Part shown: piece by piece, positions 58,993 through 64,000 of the stretch
Layout of the letters: every line of letters begins with the position of its first letter
Numbering within the stretch: position 1 is the first letter of the stretch
NCBI GenBank assembly: GCA_021014325.1
Contig: CM037460.1
Location: 21,509,044-21,573,043 of the forward strand
Reading direction: 5' to 3'
DNA: 64,000 nucleotides
From: Plazaster borealis
Lineage: Eukaryota > Echinodermata > Asteroidea > Forcipulatida > Labidiasteridae
Translations under genes and position numbers: made by a program
The notes under the pieces: generated by a model
What the model saw: the letters and a program-made list of their open reading frames with translations, nothing else
The model's database searches: none
What the model was told of the DNA's origin: nothing

Positions 58993-61074
58993 AGATCAAG
59001 TGTTTTCAGCATGCTTTAGTTCTAAATTCAGGAACCCTCACCATCCCAAAACACTTTTGTAGCTTTGGGCCAGTAACTACCAACCAAACAAATCTGAAAG
59101 TTTAGTTACTAACAAACACAAGCAGTAGATTTACCAATTTATTCATGTTTTTGCTTTTCTCACCCAAACTTCCTCTTCTACAAATATAACCAAGAACAAT
59201 ATTTGCAATGAATGGTCTGGTCTTTTTCTTGTAATACAAAGCCCTGCTGCTAATGATGTTCACAGTGTTTGTTAAAAATTGCTATGGTAAAACCTAAATT
59301 TTCATATAATCTTTTGTAAGTATGGTCGTTGAGACATTCCATTTGTAAGGTGCCTTAAGTCATGCAGGACATTTGTTTACTTGCAACTTTGAGGCAACCA
59401 ACTGCACTGCCTGCAAAAAAAAAACCGCATTTCGGTTGCACAGGAGTAATTATCTGAAAATTGAAATGTGAATGCCTTTTCTTCGTGGAGATTGCCTGGA
59501 ACTGGTTGCCTATAAATTGCCTTATGTGACATGGCCCAGGTTTACTGCCAAATTTAAATATGAGACCAAATTGTTATTGTGGCTAAGTTTCTTCTTATTC
59601 TTCTTGAGACCCAAAACCTCTTCAAAAATGTCTTTCAAGTTTGGTGTGGACTCTGTTTAGAAACTAAGAGTAATAAATCTTGCACTCTGACTGCCTACAA
59701 AATTATTAGTTTACTTAATTTATAAAACAAATTATAAAAAAGGTTAAAACCAAGCCTTCATTATTCATTCACATATTCACATAAAATTATGTATTTAAAT
59801 CCATTGGTTGATTTTTTTTCTGATTTGAGTTTAAAGAAAAGTTGTTAGTAACAATAGTAAGGTTAATTTAGTAGTTATTAAAAATAATAAAAACTCAATG
59901 GTTAAAGAATACAACGCAAAATTATTGCCCATGTACCAAGATTTTTGTTCAATAAGATTGATTAATTTTACAGATCTATTCATATTTGACACTATTTCAC
60001 TAGTAGCTAGAATTTTGATATTATTCATTTATTGGTGCTGAAGGATGTATTCTAACTGAAACATTTATACTATAGTAAGAAAATTAACATTTATACCTTT
60101 GGATATTATAAACAAATACTGTGGTTTTATTATTTTATGGCATTTATACTTGTAATTCTAATTCCTGGAGTCACCAAAGGGACATATAATGAATTGTTAT
60201 AAACCATTTCATATACTTTGCATGGTTAATAACATTTATATTTTGACTATCTATTCAATGTTGTCAGTGTGCGTTCATTCAGTGGTACTCAACATTGTTG
60301 GTTTTAAGAAAACAATTTTTTGTTTTTAATATGAACACTGCCCAACCAACCAATTAATTAGGTGGTCCTCTTTTATTTTGAAAAGAAAACCCACACTCCA
60401 AAACAAACAAACAAACAAGCCAACAAAAACACCACACACTCAAAACCACGTTTTATGTTTTGTCAGGGATTTTGCGCAAATTTATATTATTATTATTGGT
60501 TTATTAAAAAGAAAACTATTTTTTTTAGAAGTGAATTACAATGTAGATGAACAAACAGTCAAAATGAACATCAAGATTAAAATAGTAAAAGCGTTCAATA
60601 AACACCTCACGTTCGGTAATTGGAACCCACTGTTTGTTTCAATCATATAGTTCGAGATATACGATAAAACCAACCCATGAACTTTTGATTTCAAAAGGTG
60701 GTAGCGTTTTTGAGATATTGCCGAAAATCTGGAGCAGGTACGTCCACGCAGGAAAAATAATCTGCAATTGGAATACAAAAATCTGACAAACGTTACTGTC
60801 AGTAATGCTTTTCAGATTAAATTGTTGGGGATAAAAATTGATTTCTTTTTCCATAATAGTACTTTGAAGTGAAAAGTTTCTCAAACTGCATTGTACTATC
60901 CTTAGAACACCATACATAATTGCCGAAATTACAATAAAATGAATACCCCCTTGCGATTGTTTTGACTTTTAACCCGACAATTAAATGAAGTTTAGAGGTA
61001 ATTTCAATTAACCATCAAGCCCAATATTATAATTATAATGTGCAATATCTTTGTTTTCTATTATACCCGTATAA

Positions 61075-62370
61075 TGAGGGTTCTTTTAGGGTTCTTTTTA
61101 CCATATAATGTGCACACATTTATGCGTAGAAAAGGTCCCCATATATACGGTACAAAGCGTGCATGTTGATAATAAAAAAAATTTTTCATTGTGATGCGCA
61201 TGGTTTGGCGTGTGTGGCAGACGGTGGTACCCTCGTAATGGGGCTATTTTAGCTGTCCACTTACCATACAACGTGCGCATAATATTTACGAGTAGAAAAG
61301 GTCCTCATATGTACGGTACAAAGATGTGTGTTGATAAACCAACTTTTTGATGTGCACAAAAAATACGTGGCGAGTGTGCGGCACGGTTGTACCCGGTTGT
61401 ACCCACTAAATAAGGGTTATTTTAGGTGATTAGTGACCATACAACGTGCACACATTTTCTTCGTAAAAAGGTCTCAATATATACGGTACAAAACGTAGTT
61501 GCCGTGAAATCGACTTTCCCATTAGGATGTGCACAATTCTGTCTCCCTAACCGCGGTGTACGTGTAGTGTCGTGTACCCGTACAATGAGGGTTATTTTAG
61601 GCGCTATGCGACCATACAACGTGCACACATTATGTCCGTAAAAAGGTCCTCACTTGTTCGGTACAAAGTGTGTAAAGTGAGAATGTTACTGTTCCATTTT
61701 GGGCCGCTCAGTGTACCCGCATAATGAGGGTTATTCTAGGCGATGAGTGACCATACAACGTGTACACATTTACGCGTAGAAAAGGTCCCCACTTGTTCGG
61801 TACAAAGTGTGGAACATCGGAAAATAACTTTTCCATTGTGATGTGCATAATTTGGTCGCCCAAACAGTTGTGGATGTGCAACATCGTGAACCCGCATAAT
61901 GAGGATTATTTTAAGCGTTGTTGCCCTGAAAACAAATTTCCCATATAGAAAACCGTGTACGTGTTGTGTCGTGTACCCGTCCGTACAACGAGGGTTATTT
62001 TAGGCGCTATGTGACCATACAACGTGCACACATTACCCCGTTGAAAATGTCCTCACTTGTTCGGTACAAATTGTGTAAAGTGTGAATAACTTAGAAAAGG
62101 TCCACATTTGTACGGTACGAAGCTTGTTTCTGGATATATAACTTTTCCATTGTGATGTGCACAATTTTGTCTCCCGAACCGCGCAGTGTGAGCCGCACAG
62201 TGTACCCTAAAAATGAGGGTTATTTAGGCGATGCGTGACCGCACAACGAGTACACATTTACGCGTAGAAAAAAGGTCATCACTTGTTCGGTACAAAGTTT
62301 GTGAAGTGAGAATATATCTTTTCCACTGTGATGTGCACAATTTTCTCTCCCTAACCGCGGTGCATTTGTT
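61075..62370 (+). repeat. Diverged tandem satellite, about 140-260 bp spacing
   Basis: Core 'accatacaacgtgcacacat', then 'cgtagaaaaggtcc' and 'cggtacaaa', recurs starting near 61100, 61262, 61437, 61611, 61750, 62012 and 62240, with a partial copy near 62094. Linkers share 'ttttccattgtgatgtgcac' and 'aatgagggttattttaggcg'. Copies are unequal in length and diverged. No coding frame persists through the units. Confidence 0.85.
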
Positions 62371-62376
62371 TTTACC

Positions 62377-64000
62377 GGAGTGTCAAAAGAAGTTGACATA
62401 ATATTGAAGGAAGAACAGAGTTTTCTTAACCAGATTCGAACCAGGTTCTTGAAATATACAATACCATCAGTAATCCAATTGGGCTAACCGTTCTAATCAT
62501 AAGAAATGTGCTTTATTGTAGATACAAAGAGTACTCTGTTCTTCTTTCAATATAAAGTGTCACTCAGAAATATATTTGTTATCTGAGCCAACTGGGATTC
62601 GAAGCAGGGTCTTGCAATTTGCAATAGCATCTCTTATACAATTGGGCTAACCGTCCTACTCATAAGAAGTGTGCTTTATTGCAGATATAAAGAATACTCT
62701 ATGCTTCTTTCAATATAAAGTGTCAACTTCTTTTGACACTCAGGTAAAAGAAATATATTTGTTATGTGAGCCAACTGGGACTCGAACCAGGGTATTGCAA
62801 TGTACAATACCATCAGTTATCCAATTGGGCTAACCGTCCTACTCATAAGAAGTGTGCTTTAATGTAGATAAAAAGAATACTCTGTTCTTTTTTCAATATA
62901 ATGTGTCAACTTCTTTTGAAACTCAGGTAAAAGAAAAATACTTGTTTTCTCAGCCAACTGGGATTCATACCAGGGTCTTGCAATATGCAATACCATCACT
63001 TATCCAATTGGGCTAACCGTCCTACTCATAAGAAGTGTGCTTTATTGCAGATATAAAGAATATTCTGTTCTTCTTTCAATATTAAGTGTCACTCAGGTAA
63101 AAGAAATATATTTGTTTTCTGAGCCAACTGGGATTCGAACCAGGGTCTTGCAATTTGCAATACCATCAATTATCCAATTGGGCTAACCGTCCTACTCATA
63201 AGAAGCGTGCTTTATTGCAGATATAAAGAATACTCTGTTCTTCTTTCAATATAAAGTGTCACTCAGGTAAAGGAAATATATTTGTTTTCTGAGCCAACTG
63301 GGATTCGAACCAGGGTCTTGCAATTTGCAATACCATCACTTATCCAATTGGGCTAACCGTCCTACTCATGAGATGTGTGCTTTATTGCAGATATAAAGAT
63401 GTCTATTCTTCTTTCAATATAATGTGTCAACTTCTTTTGACACTCAGGTAAAAGAAATATATTTGTTTTCTGAGCCAACTGGATTCGAACCAGGGTCTTG
63501 CAATATGCAATACCATCACTTATCCAATTGGGCTAACCGTCCTACTCATAAGAAGCGTGCTTTATTGCAGATTTAAAGAATACCCTGTTCTTCTTTCAAT
63601 ATAAAGTGTCACTCAGGTAAAAGAAATATAAGAAGTGTGCTTTATTGCAGATATAAAGAATACTCTATTCTTCTTTCAATACAATGTGTCAACTTCTTTT
63701 GACACTCAGGTAAAAGAAATATATTTGTTTTCTGAGCCAACTGGGATTCGAACCAGTGTCTTGCAATTTGCAATACCATCACTTATCCAATTGGGCTAAC
63801 CGTCCTACTCATGAGATGTGAGGTTTATTGCAGATATAAAGAAATCTATTCTTCTTTCAATATAATCTGTCAACTTCTTTAGACACTCAGTTAAAAGAAA
63901 TATATTTGTTTTCTGAGCCAACTGGGATTCGAACCAGGGTCTTCCAATTTGCAATACCATCAATTATCCAATTGGGCTAACCGTCCTACTGATAAGAAGC
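62377..64000 (-). repeat. tRNA-box-bearing tandem satellite (continues past the window)
   Basis: Anchor 'ccaactgggattcgaacc' recurs with 'actggg' at 62591, 62774, 62957, 63127, 63297, 63478 (one base short), 63740 and 63921, giving intervals of 183, 183, 170, 170, 181, 262 and 181. On the minus strand each monomer has 'tagcccaattggataag' (A-box-like) and 'ggttcgaatccc' (B-box-like), spaced as in a tRNA. The acceptor stem does not pair, and the anticodon loop lacks a normal T33. So these are tRNA-derived, not tRNA genes. Confidence 0.85.

Larger units (their letters stand above)
53727..64000. other. Region 3' of ANO10 without a confident gene
   Basis: Contents: ANO10 3' UTR sequence of unknown extent, an 'actcgtactcaag'-like degenerate simple repeat (55430-55640), an inverted copy pair of 'attgttatttggttttaccc' (56070-56240), AT microsatellites with a palindrome (56720-56950), a foldback (57573-57753), a tRNA-like unit (58849-58992), AT-rich DNA of no recognised content (59000-61070), and two tandem arrays. 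Small open frames here show no family resemblance. Confidence 0.55.

Noticed and set aside
60362..60650. Plus-strand frames of 62 and 90 codons
   Set aside because: Begin in a CAAA microsatellite and run through AT-rich DNA. No family resemblance.
62432..64000. A cluster of functional tRNA genes
   Set aside because: No acceptor-stem complementarity, abnormal anticodon loop, and identical tandem context. tRNA-derived satellite instead.

Overview
The window is nuclear DNA from an animal. It is AT-rich and the genes are cut by GT-AG introns of about 0.1 to 4.7 kb. Introns and intergenic DNA are packed with tRNA-derived SINEs, foldback elements and LINE 3' fragments. The gene content (a NACHT/TPR STAND protein, BOP1, ANO10) and the repeat style fit a marine invertebrate deuterostome, most likely an echinoderm such as a sea star. 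That placement is inference from overall character, not from a diagnostic marker.

Layout: (1) 1-15.35 kb, + strand: the 3' part of a NACHT-TPR gene of the nephrocystin-3/TTC41 type, 14 exons visible, the 5' part lying off the left edge. (2) 15.35-19.9 kb: gene-free interval between two convergent genes. (3) 33.2-19.9 kb, - strand: a complete 13-exon BOP1 gene (ribosome biogenesis), about 803 codons. (4) 33.2-37.6 kb: space between divergent genes, holding a truncated LINE and a 0.54-kb foldback element. (5) 37.6-53.7 kb, + strand: a complete 13-coding-exon ANO10/TMEM16K gene, about 707 codons. (6) 53.7-64 kb: no confident gene. It holds dispersed repeats, AT palindromes, and two successive tandem arrays (61.08-62.37 kb and 62.38 kb to the right edge).

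The three genes are not functionally linked as far as can be seen. BOP1 acts in the nucleolus in 60S maturation, ANO10 is an ER-type anoctamin, and the NACHT-TPR protein is a STAND ATPase of unknown role. Exon models were built by hand from splice consensus, reading-phase continuity across every junction and family resemblance. All BOP1 and ANO10 junctions keep frame.

The most unusual content is non-genic: a tandem satellite whose about 170-183 bp monomer carries tRNA-like A-box and B-box motifs and a hairpin whose loop is present or absent between monomers; palindromic elements built from two opposed tRNA-like units; and many other foldback elements in introns.
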